A program made the translations under genes and the position numbers. Under the pieces are notes generated by a model. It did not search any database and was not told where the DNA came from. It was given only the letters and a program-made list of their open reading frames with translations. From Roseivirga pacifica (GTDB taxonomy: Bacteria > Bacteroidota > Bacteroidia > Cytophagales > Cyclobacteriaceae), in the NCBI RefSeq assembly GCF_900111145.1, contig NZ_FOIR01000003.1, positions 390,100-454,099 of the forward strand: a stretch of DNA of 64,000 bases, read 5' to 3'. Below, one piece after another: positions 16,623-25,661 of the stretch (position 1 is the first letter of the stretch; each line of letters opens with the position of its first letter).

Positions 16623-17708
16623 TTAGTTAAAAAGTTGAGCCAAATGATCAACGATTCTTTTTGAGGCGTTGCCATCCCATAAAGGAGGCACTTCACCCTT
16701 CTTCCAGTTACCAGAAAGTATTGCGGTTAGCGATTTCTCCAATGCGACTAAATCATTGCCAATTAACTGGTTACTACCTATTTCAATGGTTTCTGGGCGT
16801 TCGGTATTTTCCCTTAAAGTTAAACAAGGCACTTTCAGATAGGTTGTTTCCTCCTGAATACCACCTGAATCGGTAACCACGGCCTTGGCATTTTTCATTA
16901 GGTACAAAAACTCCAAATAAGGCAGCGGAGACAAAAACTCAATATTGTCAAACCGCTCAATATTAGTCAGTTTAGAAGCCGTTCGCGGATGAATGGGAAA
17001 GAGCACTTTTACACCCGATGCAATCCTATCGATTGTTTCAATGAGTGTCTCAAGCTTGTGAGCATCATCCACATTAGAAGGCCTATGGAGTGTTAACAAA
17101 ATATACTCGGCAGTTGCTATATCATGCTCTACCTTGGGCATTACAGCTTTATCCAAGGAATTAACCAAGCTATCGATCATGGTGTTGCCCACCATAAATA
17201 TCCTGTCTGCTGTCACTCCTTCATTCAACAAGTTTGTGTCGGCCAGCGCACTGGTGGTAAAGAAGTAATCAGTTATGGAGTCAGTCAATAATCGGTTAAT
17301 CTCTTCGGGCATCCGCATGTCTCTCGATCTAAGTCCTCCCTCCACATGAACCACTTTTACCCCAAGCTTTTTTGCAACAATAGCGCAGGCCATGGTCGAG
17401 TTAACATCGCCAACCACCAAAACACAGTCCGTGGATTGATTCATTAAGTGCTTTTCAAAGGCCACCATAATTTTGGCGGTTTGCTCAGCATGCGAATGAG
17501 ATCCAACATTGAGGTTTACATCGGGCAATGGAATGTTCAGATCCTTAAAAAATGAGCCACTCATCTTTTCATCATAATGCTGACCTGTGTGCACCAAACA
17601 AAAATCAATTTTAGCAGCACCCTGATCATTATGGTGACTTATAGCATGAATGATTGGAGCTATTTTTACAAAGTTTGGTCTCGCGCCAGCAATGATAGTT
17701 AAATGCAT
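16623..17708 (-). CDS. wecB: UDP-N-acetylglucosamine 2-epimerase (non-hydrolysing)
   Basis: 361 residues from the ATG at 17706-17708 (MHLTIIAGARPNFVKIAPI), which is the conserved family start; a longer frame upstream overlaps the divergent gene and is rejected. Signatures include HTGQHYDEKMSGSFF, VVGDVNSTMACAIVAKK, HVEGGLRSRDMRMPEEINR, LTLHRPSNVD and VTDSGGIQEETTYL. The enzyme converts UDP-GlcNAc to UDP-ManNAc in the cytosol, a precursor for surface polysaccharide or enterobacterial-common-antigen-like glycans. It is divergent from the GT4 gene with 69 bases between starts, fitting joint use in one glycan pathway. No ManNAc dehydrogenase (wecC) is nearby. Confidence 0.95.
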   Translation of the reverse strand: MHLTIIAGARPNFVKIAPIIHAISHHNDQGAAKIDFCLVHTGQHYDEKMSGSFFKDLNIPLPDVNLNVGSHSHAEQTAKIMVAFEKHLMNQSTDCVLVVGDVNSTMACAIVAKKLGVKVVHVEGGLRSRDMRMPEEINRLLTDSITDYFFTTSALADTNLLNEGVTADRIFMVGNTMIDSLVNSLDKAVMPKVEHDIATAEYILLTLHRPSNVDDAHKLETLIETIDRIASGVKVLFPIHPRTASKLTNIERFDNIEFLSPLPYLEFLYLMKNAKAVVTDSGGIQEETTYLKVPCLTLRENTERPETIEIGSNQLIGNDLVALEKSLTAILSGNWKKGEVPPLWDGNASKRIVDHLAQLFN

Positions 17709-17764
17709 AAATTGATTTTTTCGTAAAAAACGCTGACTCACACACATTATCAAAGATTGAGTTC

Positions 17765-17772
17765 TAAATTTG
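17765..17772 (+). promoter_or_regulatory. -7 box upstream of GT4 gene
   Basis: TAAATTTG is a perfect TAnnTTTG, 6 bases before the ATG at 17778. No good -33 element is seen. It supports starting translation at 17778 rather than at 17757, and implies an almost leaderless transcript. Confidence 0.45.
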
Positions 17773-17777
17773 AGGTC

Positions 17778-19004
17778 ATGAGCAAAAAAATCTGCATGCT
17801 GTTGCACGAGTTCTACCCTAATGACATTAGGGTGTCCAAAGAAACATCAGCATTAATAAAAGCAGGATTTGAAATTCACCTTATTTGCCTTGCTAGAACA
17901 GGAGAAGCCAGTCAAGAACAAATCAACGGAATTTTTGTGCATCGCTTAAGCTTTGCTCAGACATTTTTTTGGAGAGGCATATGGGACATACTACTCGTTG
18001 CTTTCAACTTTGTACAGCCCCGTTTTCTGCAGAAACTAAAAACACTTCATGAAAAGGAAAACTTTGACGCTATTCACGTTCACGATTTACCTTTAACCAA
18101 AACCGCTTTAAAGCTCAAATCTACCGACCGCTCGATTAAGGTGATAGCCGATTTTCATGAAAATTACCCAGAGGCTCTGAAAGTATGGTTTCAGTGGAAA
18201 GCCAACCCCATAATTAGGCTTAAAAACAACATCTTCTTTGACTACAACAAGTGGATGAGGTATGAAAAAAAGGTTTGCGAGCAAGTAAATCGTGTTGTTG
18301 TGGTGGTAGAAGAAATGAAAGACAGGCTGAAAGAAGTGCACGGTATCGACTCAAAAAAAGTCTGTGTGGTAACCAACTCCGAAGCCCAAGACTTTCTTAA
18401 CCAAAAGCTATTTTCAGAGGTTTATGACAGGACAAACAACTTCATCCTGGCCTACACTGGAAACGTTGGCCCTCACAGGGGGGTAGATACTATCGTAGAA
18501 TCTCTTCAATATTTAAAGGAATACAAGCATCTAAGGTTGGAAATCACAGGAAAGCTATCCGGTAACAGCGAACAGTCTTTGAAAAATATGGCCAAGGCAC
18601 TTGGTGTTGAATCTATGATTAGATTTAACGGCTATCAACCCTTCGAAAAATTCTTTTCTTACATGAAGTTTGCCGATGTAAACCTGATTCCGCACAAACG
18701 CAATGGACATACAGATAACACCATACCGCACAAGCTTTACCAAGGAATGATGGTTGGAAAACCTGTATTAGTAAGTGATGCTCCACCATTGAAAAGGGTT
18801 GTAAATGAGTTAAATTCGGGGCTGGTTTTTGAAGCCAACAATGCCGAAGATGCAGCTCGTAAGATTGAAACTCTATTAACCAAAAAAGAGCTTTGCGCGC
18901 AGCTTGGACAAAACGGAAAAGAAAGCACAACCAACGGAAAGGCCAACTGGGAACACGATAGCCTAAATTTAACAGAACTATACTCGAACTTGCTGAATGA
19001 ATAA
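17778..19004 (+). CDS. Family 4 glycosyltransferase
   Basis: About 408 residues from the ATG at 17778 (MSKKICMLLHEFYPNDIRVS). The frame begins 21 bases earlier, but a -7 promoter box lies in that stretch. The N-terminal half has the GT4 acceptor-domain pattern EFYPNDIRVSKETSALIKAG and IHVHDLPLTKTAL; the C-terminal half has AYTGNVGPHRGVDTIVES, the donor-binding region RFNGYQPFEKFFSYMKFADVNLIPH and a GMMVGKPVLVSDAPPLKRVV stretch that replaces the usual E-x7-E motif. It transfers a sugar from a nucleotide donor onto a surface glycan at the inner face of the membrane. The next gene overlaps its end by 8 bases. Confidence 0.9.
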   Translation: MSKKICMLLHEFYPNDIRVSKETSALIKAGFEIHLICLARTGEASQEQINGIFVHRLSFAQTFFWRGIWDILLVAFNFVQPRFLQKLKTLHEKENFDAIHVHDLPLTKTALKLKSTDRSIKVIADFHENYPEALKVWFQWKANPIIRLKNNIFFDYNKWMRYEKKVCEQVNRVVVVVEEMKDRLKEVHGIDSKKVCVVTNSEAQDFLNQKLFSEVYDRTNNFILAYTGNVGPHRGVDTIVESLQYLKEYKHLRLEITGKLSGNSEQSLKNMAKALGVESMIRFNGYQPFEKFFSYMKFADVNLIPHKRNGHTDNTIPHKLYQGMMVGKPVLVSDAPPLKRVVNELNSGLVFEANNAEDAARKIETLLTKKELCAQLGQNGKESTTNGKANWEHDSLNLTELYSNLLNE

Positions 19005-19512
19005 GTCGGAAAAAATAAGATTTGAAAAGACCATTAGTTTTTTAAAAGAGACCCTTCCTGATGGAGCTAAGCTACTTGATTTAGGTACACCAAATGAAAT
19101 GGGTACACACCTAAAAAACTCAGGTTACTACGTTGATAACGCTTACGGTGTTGACTTTGATGAACAACCAGAAATTATTGGCAAAGAAGGCTACGATGCA
19201 GTAACAATGTTCGAGGTATTGGAACACCTCATCAACCCAATGGGAATTCTCAAAGCTGTAGAAGCTCCTAAACTTTACGCCTCTGTGCCATTGGATCTTT
19301 GGTTTGCCAAAGCTTACCGCAACAAAAAGGATCGTTGGGATCAGCACTTTCACGAGTTTGAAGATTGGCAGTTTGATTGGTTGTTGGAAAAGTCTGGCTG
19401 GAAAGTTGACAGGGCTATTAAATGGAGTAGTCCGGTTGGTAAAATTGGAATTAGACCATTATTAAGAACAATTACACCAAGGTATTACTTGGTTGAAGCT
19501 TCAAGAGCCTAA
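18997..19512 (+). CDS. SAM-dependent methyltransferase-like protein (short)
   Basis: 171 residues. A Rossmann-type start is visible: AKLLDLGTPNEMGTHLKNSG stands where motif I (usually with a GxGxG) belongs, followed by VDFDE, the acidic end of strand 2, and DAVTMFEVLEHLINPMGIL, the usual motif after strand 4. HEFEDWQFDWLLEKSGW near the end resembles the class I methyltransferase tail. The glycine-rich loop is degenerate, so SAM binding is likely but not certain. It overlaps the GT4 gene by 8 bases and is surely co-translated, suggesting methyl decoration of the same glycan. Confidence 0.75.
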   Translation: MNKSEKIRFEKTISFLKETLPDGAKLLDLGTPNEMGTHLKNSGYYVDNAYGVDFDEQPEIIGKEGYDAVTMFEVLEHLINPMGILKAVEAPKLYASVPLDLWFAKAYRNKKDRWDQHFHEFEDWQFDWLLEKSGWKVDRAIKWSSPVGKIGIRPLLRTITPRYYLVEASRA

Positions 19513-19520
19513 GTTTTAAC

Positions 19521-21344
19521 TCAACGAAGAACTTTCACCCAACCTTTAATCGGGAAGTCTAAACAATCTGATGTAATCTGATAATAATAGTTGGAAGATT
19601 CGAGACCTTCAGCCTTCCAATTATTCTGATAACTATCTTTAGAGTACAGCTTTTTACCCCATCGATTGTAAATATTTAAAGTACTACCAACAAGTCTATA
19701 ATCAATTTCAAAAGTCTCATTCACCCCGTCATTATTTGGAGTAAATGTATTTGGAATAAAGTAAGTTATATCCGTTTCACTAATTACATTAATTGACTCC
19801 TCTAATACAACATTGCAATCACTTATTGCTGTTAAAGTGTATCTTCCAGGAGAGTCAATAACCAAATCCTTACCCAGGCTTCCGTTAGACCATTTATATT
19901 CCCTAAAACCATCTGAAGCCGAAACATTTATTGTCTCACCACAAGAGAGTTTAAGTTTGGAATAACTCAATTCTAGATTTGGCTCAGCAGTTTCAAAAAT
20001 CTCAATTTGCTCGACAAACTCCGTCCCGCATTCATCTGTAACCACTACTTCAAAAACACCAGACTTATCTACTTCTATCGAGGAGCCTGTTTCTCCATTT
20101 GACCATTTGTAGCTCGTAAAACCAGAAGTTGCGCTTATAATCGAAACTTCTTTACAAGATATTTCAAGTTTTGTCGCAAACAACTCTAGAGTCAAATCAT
20201 CCGAACGAACAATTTCAACTGTATTAGACACACGCTCTCCGCAACTAGCATAGCCAGTAACGGAGTATACTCCAGGCATGGTTGCAGAATAAACTCTTCC
20301 TAAAGTACCGTCTTGCCACTCGTAACTATCAAACCCTTCAGTGGCCTCAATAAGTATCGACTCTTTACACTTTAGATTATCACTATCCGAAACTATGCTT
20401 AAACTTGGCAGACTATTTAAAATCACATCAGTGGTGTCAGAAAATACACAGTCTTTTACATTACCCGTCACCACATATCTTCCCGAACTATTTACAACAA
20501 TTGATGACGACTGGCTACCAGTGTTCCAACTATATGTATCAAAATTCCTTCCAATAGACAATTCAACCTGATCAGTACATACTTTCATGCTTTTGTAAGA
20601 ACCCATTGGCGAATTATTTATCTCACCATCCTTGAACTGAAACAACGCCTCTATTTCATCCTGATTAACTAGCCTATTATATACCCTTAGATCATCAATA
20701 GCACCAAAGAACTGTTGGTTAGCAGAATAACATCCAGCCAGACAATCCTGATCATTACCCAAAACAAAGCCATTTCCCCCTACTTCAATTACACCAAGAG
20801 GCATAGCCCCCTTTATATCCAGCCTCCCATCAACGTAGATAGCTGTTTCTCCATCCGAACCTTTTCTGGTAATAACAACATGATGCCAATTACCATCATT
20901 TATGCTTTCTGACCCCTCTATCCTAATACCAGGAACATTAGGCCAGTTGTATACATTGGAGGCAATCCTACCATCTGAGAGTATGTTTATATTGAACTCA
21001 TTATCTCTTAATGAATTAGCCACACTCATTACCGTAGCGAAGCCATTGGTTTCATTTTTAATCCACAAGGCTACAGAGAAATCGTTCAATGATTGAAATG
21101 CAGATTCACTAATGGTTGCCAGTTGTAAATATTCATCAAAGCCTAACGCAAATTCACAGTTATCAAATCTATCTTTCCTATAGAAAGTATCGTTCAACAC
21201 CCCATGATTATTAGCCCCTGAAATATCTTCTACATTTGAGTTAAAGTTCAAACTGACAGTCATCCCACTTTTTAAATCAACAGCCTGACCGTTTAGCATT
21301 TTTGAAATGCAAATCAAAAAAATGACATAAATGCTTCTACTCAT
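19521..21344 (-). CDS. Secreted LamG and Ig-repeat protein with T9SS type B C-terminal domain
   Basis: 607 residues from the ATG at 21342-21344 (MSRSIYVIFLICISKMLNGQ, a signal peptide). An in-frame TTG 9 bases earlier is less likely. Residues about 25-230 form a LamG/concanavalin-like fold with FSVALWIKNE, GNWHHVVITRKG, IYVDGRLD and GAIDDLRVYNR, which is typical of carbohydrate- or ligand-binding lectin domains. Then come four units of about 66-70 residues with the pattern GF-x-SYxWxxG-x-x-G...G-x-Y-x-V and paired cysteines. The C-terminal about 85 residues are the gliding-motility-associated sorting domain (IPNTFTPNNDGVNETFEI, IYNRWGKKLYSKD, final GWVKVLR). It is a predicted T9SS-exported surface or released protein. 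It sits inside the glycan cluster on the opposite strand. Confidence 0.9.
   Translation of the reverse strand: MSRSIYVIFLICISKMLNGQAVDLKSGMTVSLNFNSNVEDISGANNHGVLNDTFYRKDRFDNCEFALGFDEYLQLATISESAFQSLNDFSVALWIKNETNGFATVMSVANSLRDNEFNINILSDGRIASNVYNWPNVPGIRIEGSESINDGNWHHVVITRKGSDGETAIYVDGRLDIKGAMPLGVIEVGGNGFVLGNDQDCLAGCYSANQQFFGAIDDLRVYNRLVNQDEIEALFQFKDGEINNSPMGSYKSMKVCTDQVELSIGRNFDTYSWNTGSQSSSIVVNSSGRYVVTGNVKDCVFSDTTDVILNSLPSLSIVSDSDNLKCKESILIEATEGFDSYEWQDGTLGRVYSATMPGVYSVTGYASCGERVSNTVEIVRSDDLTLELFATKLEISCKEVSIISATSGFTSYKWSNGETGSSIEVDKSGVFEVVVTDECGTEFVEQIEIFETAEPNLELSYSKLKLSCGETINVSASDGFREYKWSNGSLGKDLVIDSPGRYTLTAISDCNVVLEESINVISETDITYFIPNTFTPNNDGVNETFEIDYRLVGSTLNIYNRWGKKLYSKDSYQNNWKAEGLESSNYYYQITSDCLDFPIKGWVKVLR
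19770..20590 (-). repeat. Four Ig-like repeats within the LamG/T9SS protein
   Basis: Approximate bounds. Each unit carries a GF-D/T/R-x-Y-x-W-x-x-G core, a GxY/F-x-V strand and cysteines (NLKCKES, EISCKEV, KLSCGET), similar to SprB/gliding-type repeats. Divergence is high, so they are old copies. Confidence 0.75.
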
Positions 21345-21395
21345 GAAAATCAATAAGATGCTTAAATATATTACCTTCGCTCACAAAGTTCGACA

Positions 21396-22874
21396 TTGGG
21401 CATCATAATAAAACAAAGTATTCGGTCTTCTATCTTCTCCTATTTAGGAGTGGCTATAGGCTACATTAATGTACTTTGGCTCTACCCATATTTTCTATCG
21501 GCCGACCAAATTGGCTTGTTTCGCCTTATTCAAAGCAGTGCTTACCTATTGGCTACTTTTGGACAAATTGGGCTAGCCTCTAGCCTGGTGAAATTTTATC
21601 CTACGCTTAAAAAAGAAAAAGGGTTTCTCACCCTTATGCTGCTCGGTAGTACGGTTGGTTTTCTACTTATCGCTGGATTATCAATCTTATTCCAAACCCA
21701 AATAGTCAATTACTTTGCACAAGAATCATCACTATTTGTAGAATACTTTCAGCTCACCCTAATGGTCACCTTTTTCTTGGTGATTTTTCAAGTACTGGAA
21801 GCTTATTGCCGCAGCCTCCTGAGCATAACTCTACCAACCTTTTTGCGCGACATCGGTATTCGCATACTCACCATGCTGTTCGTGCTCCTGTATGCTTTCG
21901 ATTTACTGACTTTTGAACAGCTTACTTGGAGCTTTATACTTGTTTATGGGCTTGTTACCCTAGCGCTTTTAGCAAGACTAGTCATAAAAAAAGAAGCTCA
22001 GCTTTCCTTTCAATTCGGTTTTCTGAACTCCCCTCTTGCTAAGCAAATTTTAAACTTTGGCCTATATGCCTTATTGGGTGCTGGTGGCACACAAATCATA
22101 CTGCAGATTGATAGTATAATGGTGAGTGGGGAGCTGGGGCTTGAGGCAACCGGTATTTACACAATCGCTTTCTTCATAGGCACTGTTATAGAAATGCCAA
22201 AACGGGCCATCTCTCAACTGAGTTTGAGCCTGATGTCGCAGTCCTTTAAAAAGAACGACATGGAGGCGGTTGAGAAACTTTACCGTCAAACATCCATCAA
22301 TCAGCTGATTATTGGCGCACTACTGCTGCTCGGCATTTGGGCAAACCTTGAAAACATCTACCATTTTGTACCGAACGGAGAGGTTTACAAAAACGGGTTT
22401 TACGTAGTACTATTTATTGGGCTTGGTAAACTTTCGGATATGATCTTTGGCGCCAATGGCGAGATCATTGTAATGTCGAAGTATTTCAGGTTCAATGTAC
22501 TGGCCGTAACCCTATTAGCTTTGGCCACAATTGGCTTGAACTCCCTTCTCATTCCAACCATGGGAATCCAAGGTGCAGCATTGGCTTCTTTATTGGCCAT
22601 GTTAGGCTTCAATCTCACCAAGTACTTTTTTGTATGGATAAAGTTTGGCTTGCAACCATTTGACTTTGCTACGCTAAAAGCCATTGCCATTATTGCAGCG
22701 ACCTACTTTTTAAACGAAACTATCCCCCTTATTGGGGCACCACTAGTAGATCTATTGGTTCGATCCACAATTATTGCTACGGTCTTCTTGGCGCTCATAA
22801 TCAGCTTCAAAGTATCTGAAGAGATCAATGGCCTGTTTAAAAAAGGACTGGAATTCTTGAAGCTGAGAAGGTAA
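21396..22874 (+). CDS. Wzx/MATE-type polysaccharide flippase (oligosaccharide flippase)
   Basis: 492 residues starting at TTG (21396-21398). Translation gives MGIIIKQSIRSSIFSYLGVA, a start strongly conserved in Bacteroidota flippases, so the TTG start is convincing; no in-frame ATG lies nearby upstream. About 12-14 hydrophobic helices follow (VLWLYPYFL, TLMLLGSTVGFLLIAGLSIL, LVTLALLARLVI, ALLGAGGTQIILQIDSIMV, AIAIIAATYFL). Such proteins turn lipid-linked sugar repeats across the inner membrane. Neighbours are wecB and GT4 genes, consistent with an O-antigen/exopolysaccharide pathway. No polymerase gene is recognised here. The gene ends 3 bases before a convergent GT4 gene. Confidence 0.9.
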   Translation: MGIIIKQSIRSSIFSYLGVAIGYINVLWLYPYFLSADQIGLFRLIQSSAYLLATFGQIGLASSLVKFYPTLKKEKGFLTLMLLGSTVGFLLIAGLSILFQTQIVNYFAQESSLFVEYFQLTLMVTFFLVIFQVLEAYCRSLLSITLPTFLRDIGIRILTMLFVLLYAFDLLTFEQLTWSFILVYGLVTLALLARLVIKKEAQLSFQFGFLNSPLAKQILNFGLYALLGAGGTQIILQIDSIMVSGELGLEATGIYTIAFFIGTVIEMPKRAISQLSLSLMSQSFKKNDMEAVEKLYRQTSINQLIIGALLLLGIWANLENIYHFVPNGEVYKNGFYVVLFIGLGKLSDMIFGANGEIIVMSKYFRFNVLAVTLLALATIGLNSLLIPTMGIQGAALASLLAMLGFNLTKYFFVWIKFGLQPFDFATLKAIAIIAATYFLNETIPLIGAPLVDLLVRSTIIATVFLALIISFKVSEEINGLFKKGLEFLKLRR

Positions 22875-22877
22875 GTT

Positions 22878-24173
22878 CTAATGAGCCTTTAAAATCTCAA
22901 CAAGTGATTTGGTTAACTGTCTTCTACTGAACTTTTCGACACCCTTAAACTGCCAGCGAGAAGTTTCACTTTTCCAGTTTTTGTATTCGTAAAGTACAAA
23001 TGATTTAATGGCAGCCTTATCTTGGTAAGCCAGCATTTTGCCAGCGGAAGTTTCATCCAGAATTTCAGCCACATCACTATCGGTTGCACCTAAAGCCAGC
23101 ACCGGCCGCTTTGCCGCCAAGTACTCGAAAAGCTTACCCGGCAATTGTGAATGTGCCTCTTGCGTATCTGTTTGAAGCAAGAGCAACAAACTTGCTGCAG
23201 CGTAAACCTGATGCACTTCTTTATGCGGAATAGAATCCTTTAGCTTTACAATTTTCTTAAGGCTTGGGTATTGCTCAAGCGTCTGTAAAACAGTCGGACT
23301 CAGAATACCTGTAAGCTGCAGTTCAACATCATCGCTTAGTTCATCTGCGACTAGCAGCTCCTCCAACGATTCAAAGAGGTTAACCGGGTTGCGCTTTTCA
23401 TTTACCATGCCCACATGTGCCAAAGTAAACTTATCCGGTTTTTCCGCCTTTAGCGTTGAAACATCCTCCTCATCATAACCATTAGTAATGGCATAAACCC
23501 TTCTAGCACCTAGCCGCTTAAAATCCTCAGCAGCCGTTTTACCGGTTGCTAGTACTGCATCGGCAACTTTTAATACCTGCTGTTCCAGTTTTTGGTGTTT
23601 CTTCCACCTAAAGGGCATAATATTAAACTGGCGCATAATATCCCACTCTGTCCACGGATCTCTAAAATCGGCCAACCAAGTCAGGCTCGGCTGCTTCATT
23701 TTAAGCTTCATTCCAATTAGGTGAACACTATGCGGTGGGCCAGTAGTAATGATCTTTTTTATGCCATTTGATTCAATTATACCAGCCAAATAATCAACCG
23801 ATGGCTTTACCCAAAACACACGTGGATCAGGCACAAATAAGTTTCCTCTCAACCAAATAGACACTCTCTTTACTAAACTCTTCTTCCCTTCTTCTAATAT
23901 TTGGCCTTGTTTAACTTCCTTGGTTCCCGTGAGCTTTTTAAAGAGTTGATATGGCTCCCATATCGGAAATTTCAGCACATCTACTTTGGGCGAAACATCC
24001 TTCAATAAGCTTTCATCCACTAAATCGAAACTGGGGTTTTCAGGGGTAAATACGATAGGGTCGTAACCGAACTCAGGGAGGTACTTGGTGAACTTTAGCC
24101 AACGCTGTACGCCAGCCCCTCCACTAGGCGGCCAGTAGTAAGTTACAACAAGCACTTTTTCTCCTTCTGTCAT
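22878..24173 (-). CDS. Family 4-like glycosyltransferase
   Basis: 431 residues from the ATG at 24171-24173 (MTEGEKVLVVTYYWPPSGGAG); the frame also allows a TTG 15 bases earlier. Donor- and acceptor-domain features are YYWPPSGGAGVQRWLKFTKYL, TTGPPHSVHLIGM, LADFRDPWTEWDIM and a C-terminal LPGKLFEYLAAKRPVLALG with the E-x7-E-like pair, followed by LAYQDKAAIKSFV. It closes the glycan cluster and converges with the flippase gene. It probably adds one sugar of the same surface polymer; which one is unknown. Confidence 0.9.
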   Translation of the reverse strand: MTEGEKVLVVTYYWPPSGGAGVQRWLKFTKYLPEFGYDPIVFTPENPSFDLVDESLLKDVSPKVDVLKFPIWEPYQLFKKLTGTKEVKQGQILEEGKKSLVKRVSIWLRGNLFVPDPRVFWVKPSVDYLAGIIESNGIKKIITTGPPHSVHLIGMKLKMKQPSLTWLADFRDPWTEWDIMRQFNIMPFRWKKHQKLEQQVLKVADAVLATGKTAAEDFKRLGARRVYAITNGYDEEDVSTLKAEKPDKFTLAHVGMVNEKRNPVNLFESLEELLVADELSDDVELQLTGILSPTVLQTLEQYPSLKKIVKLKDSIPHKEVHQVYAAASLLLLLQTDTQEAHSQLPGKLFEYLAAKRPVLALGATDSDVAEILDETSAGKMLAYQDKAAIKSFVLYEYKNWKSETSRWQFKGVEKFSRRQLTKSLVEILKAH

Positions 24174-24267
24174 GCTAAGTTTGCGCAAGGTGTTTGGCTA
24201 TTTGCAAAAAAGGTTAAAAAAATTTTAATTCGATGACTTTTAAGGTCAAACTCAAATTTTAAAACTC

Positions 24268-24714
24268 ATGGGATTCATTCCAATTTTCGTTGCACTGCTT
24301 GGGCTAATCATTATTTACAGCATTTACACCTACAATTTAATTAAGCCAAGGAAAGCCAGACTCACGCAAGTAATCGATCAAATGGCCGCCAATGCCACGC
24401 AGCGCAAGCAAGCAATTCTTGCTTACGATGCACAAAACGAAAACGCTAGCTTAGCAGATGCCGCTGCACAATTAAAAAGAACTTCTACCGATAGGTTTCA
24501 GAGCTATAAAAAAGAAGAGGAACTTATTGACGTAATTAACCAAGGCTTAACAGGCTTAACCGATGAAAGCTTAAAAGCTGACTTACAGAAAGCCAACAGC
24601 ACACAAGAGCAGTTAATGAAGCAGCTTAAAAACTACGCTGGCGATTACAACAGAATGATTGGCAAGGCACCTGCCAGTGCGGTAGCTTCAGTTTTTGGTT
24701 TTAAGCAGTTCTAG
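24268..24714 (+). CDS. LemA-like membrane-anchored protein
   Basis: 148 residues. One N-terminal helix (FVALLGLIIIYSIYTYNLI) is followed by a helical domain. The ending NRMIGKAPASAVASVFGFKQF matches the LemA ending (YNxxxxxFPxxxxAxxFGF), and YNLIKPRKARLTQVIDQM matches the start (YNxLVxxRxxVxxAWxQV). LemA proteins are membrane-anchored helical bundles of unknown function. This member lacks the usual LxRRxDLIPNLV and VTAYPELKA stretches exactly, so it is diverged. Its end overlaps the convergent miaA by 27 bases. Confidence 0.65.
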   Translation: MGFIPIFVALLGLIIIYSIYTYNLIKPRKARLTQVIDQMAANATQRKQAILAYDAQNENASLADAAAQLKRTSTDRFQSYKKEEELIDVINQGLTGLTDESLKADLQKANSTQEQLMKQLKNYAGDYNRMIGKAPASAVASVFGFKQF

Positions 24715-25614
24715 CTCTTCCGAAATTAAAGCCTTTATTTCCGCTACTTGGTTTGGGCTAAACCAATGCACAGATTCATTTCGCCTAAACCAGGTAAGCT
24801 GACGCTTAGCATAACGCCTTGAGTTACGTTTGAGCAAACGAACGGCTTCTTCCTTGTCGTATTCACCATCTAAGTAGCCAAAAATCTCTTTGTACCCAAC
24901 GGTTTGTAACGCATTTAAGGAACGATACTGATACAATCTTTCTGCTTCTTCAAAAAGGCCAGCTGCAATCATTAAGTCCATACGCATATCTATGCGTTCG
25001 TAGAGCTTCTCTCTGTCCATTTCCAAGCCAATGCGCAGCACCTCGAACGGCCGATCTGCAGCTTGTTGTCTCCTGAAAGAAGAAAATGGCTCACCAGTGC
25101 TTTCAATTACCTCAAGTGCTCTAATTAACCTTTGCGGATTCTGAACATCGACCTGTACATAGTAAGTTGGGTCTCTTTCCTTTAATAAACTTTGAAGGTG
25201 AGCAATGCCTTTAGCCGCATAAGTCTCGTTCAATTTTTCGCGTATGGCTGGATCGATCTCAGGGAATTTATCGAGCCCGTTACATACGGCATCTACAAAT
25301 AAGCCAGAACCACCCGCCATAAAAACAACCTCATGCTTTTGAAAAAGCTCATCGAGCAATGAAATGGCATCCTTTTCAAATTGCCCCACCGAATATTCTT
25401 GCGTAACCGAAAGTGTATTAATAAAGTGGTGAGGTGCCAGACTCAGTTCTTCAGCGCTCGGCTTAGCTGTACCTAGCTCCATTTCGCGGTAAAACTGGCG
25501 CGAATCGGCCGAAATAATTTCGGAGTCAAAAGCATTTGCTAAATCAATTGTAACCGCTGTTTTGCCTACTGCCGTAGGACCAACCACTGAAACCAAGAGC
25601 TTTTTCTTTCTCAT
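24688..25614 (-). CDS. miaA: tRNA dimethylallyltransferase
   Basis: 308 residues, the normal length. P-loop VGPTAVGKTAVTIDLA at about 11-26, then SEIISADSRQFYREMELGTAKPS (substrate-binding), VFMAGGSGLFVDAVCNG, DVQNPQRLIRALEVIE and, at the C-terminus, QTVGYKEIFGYLDGEY with RNSRRYAKRQLTWFRR. It transfers a dimethylallyl group to A37 of tRNAs reading UNN codons. A perfect TAGTTTTG box lies just upstream on the minus strand (25627-25620). The stop lies within the end of the convergent LemA-like gene. Confidence 0.97.
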   Translation of the reverse strand: MRKKKLLVSVVGPTAVGKTAVTIDLANAFDSEIISADSRQFYREMELGTAKPSAEELSLAPHHFINTLSVTQEYSVGQFEKDAISLLDELFQKHEVVFMAGGSGLFVDAVCNGLDKFPEIDPAIREKLNETYAAKGIAHLQSLLKERDPTYYVQVDVQNPQRLIRALEVIESTGEPFSSFRRQQAADRPFEVLRIGLEMDREKLYERIDMRMDLMIAAGLFEEAERLYQYRSLNALQTVGYKEIFGYLDGEYDKEEAVRLLKRNSRRYAKRQLTWFRRNESVHWFSPNQVAEIKALISEELELLKTKN

Positions 25615-25661
25615 TGCCCCAAAACTAAAGTAAAAATATTATTATTGAATAAGACCAACCA

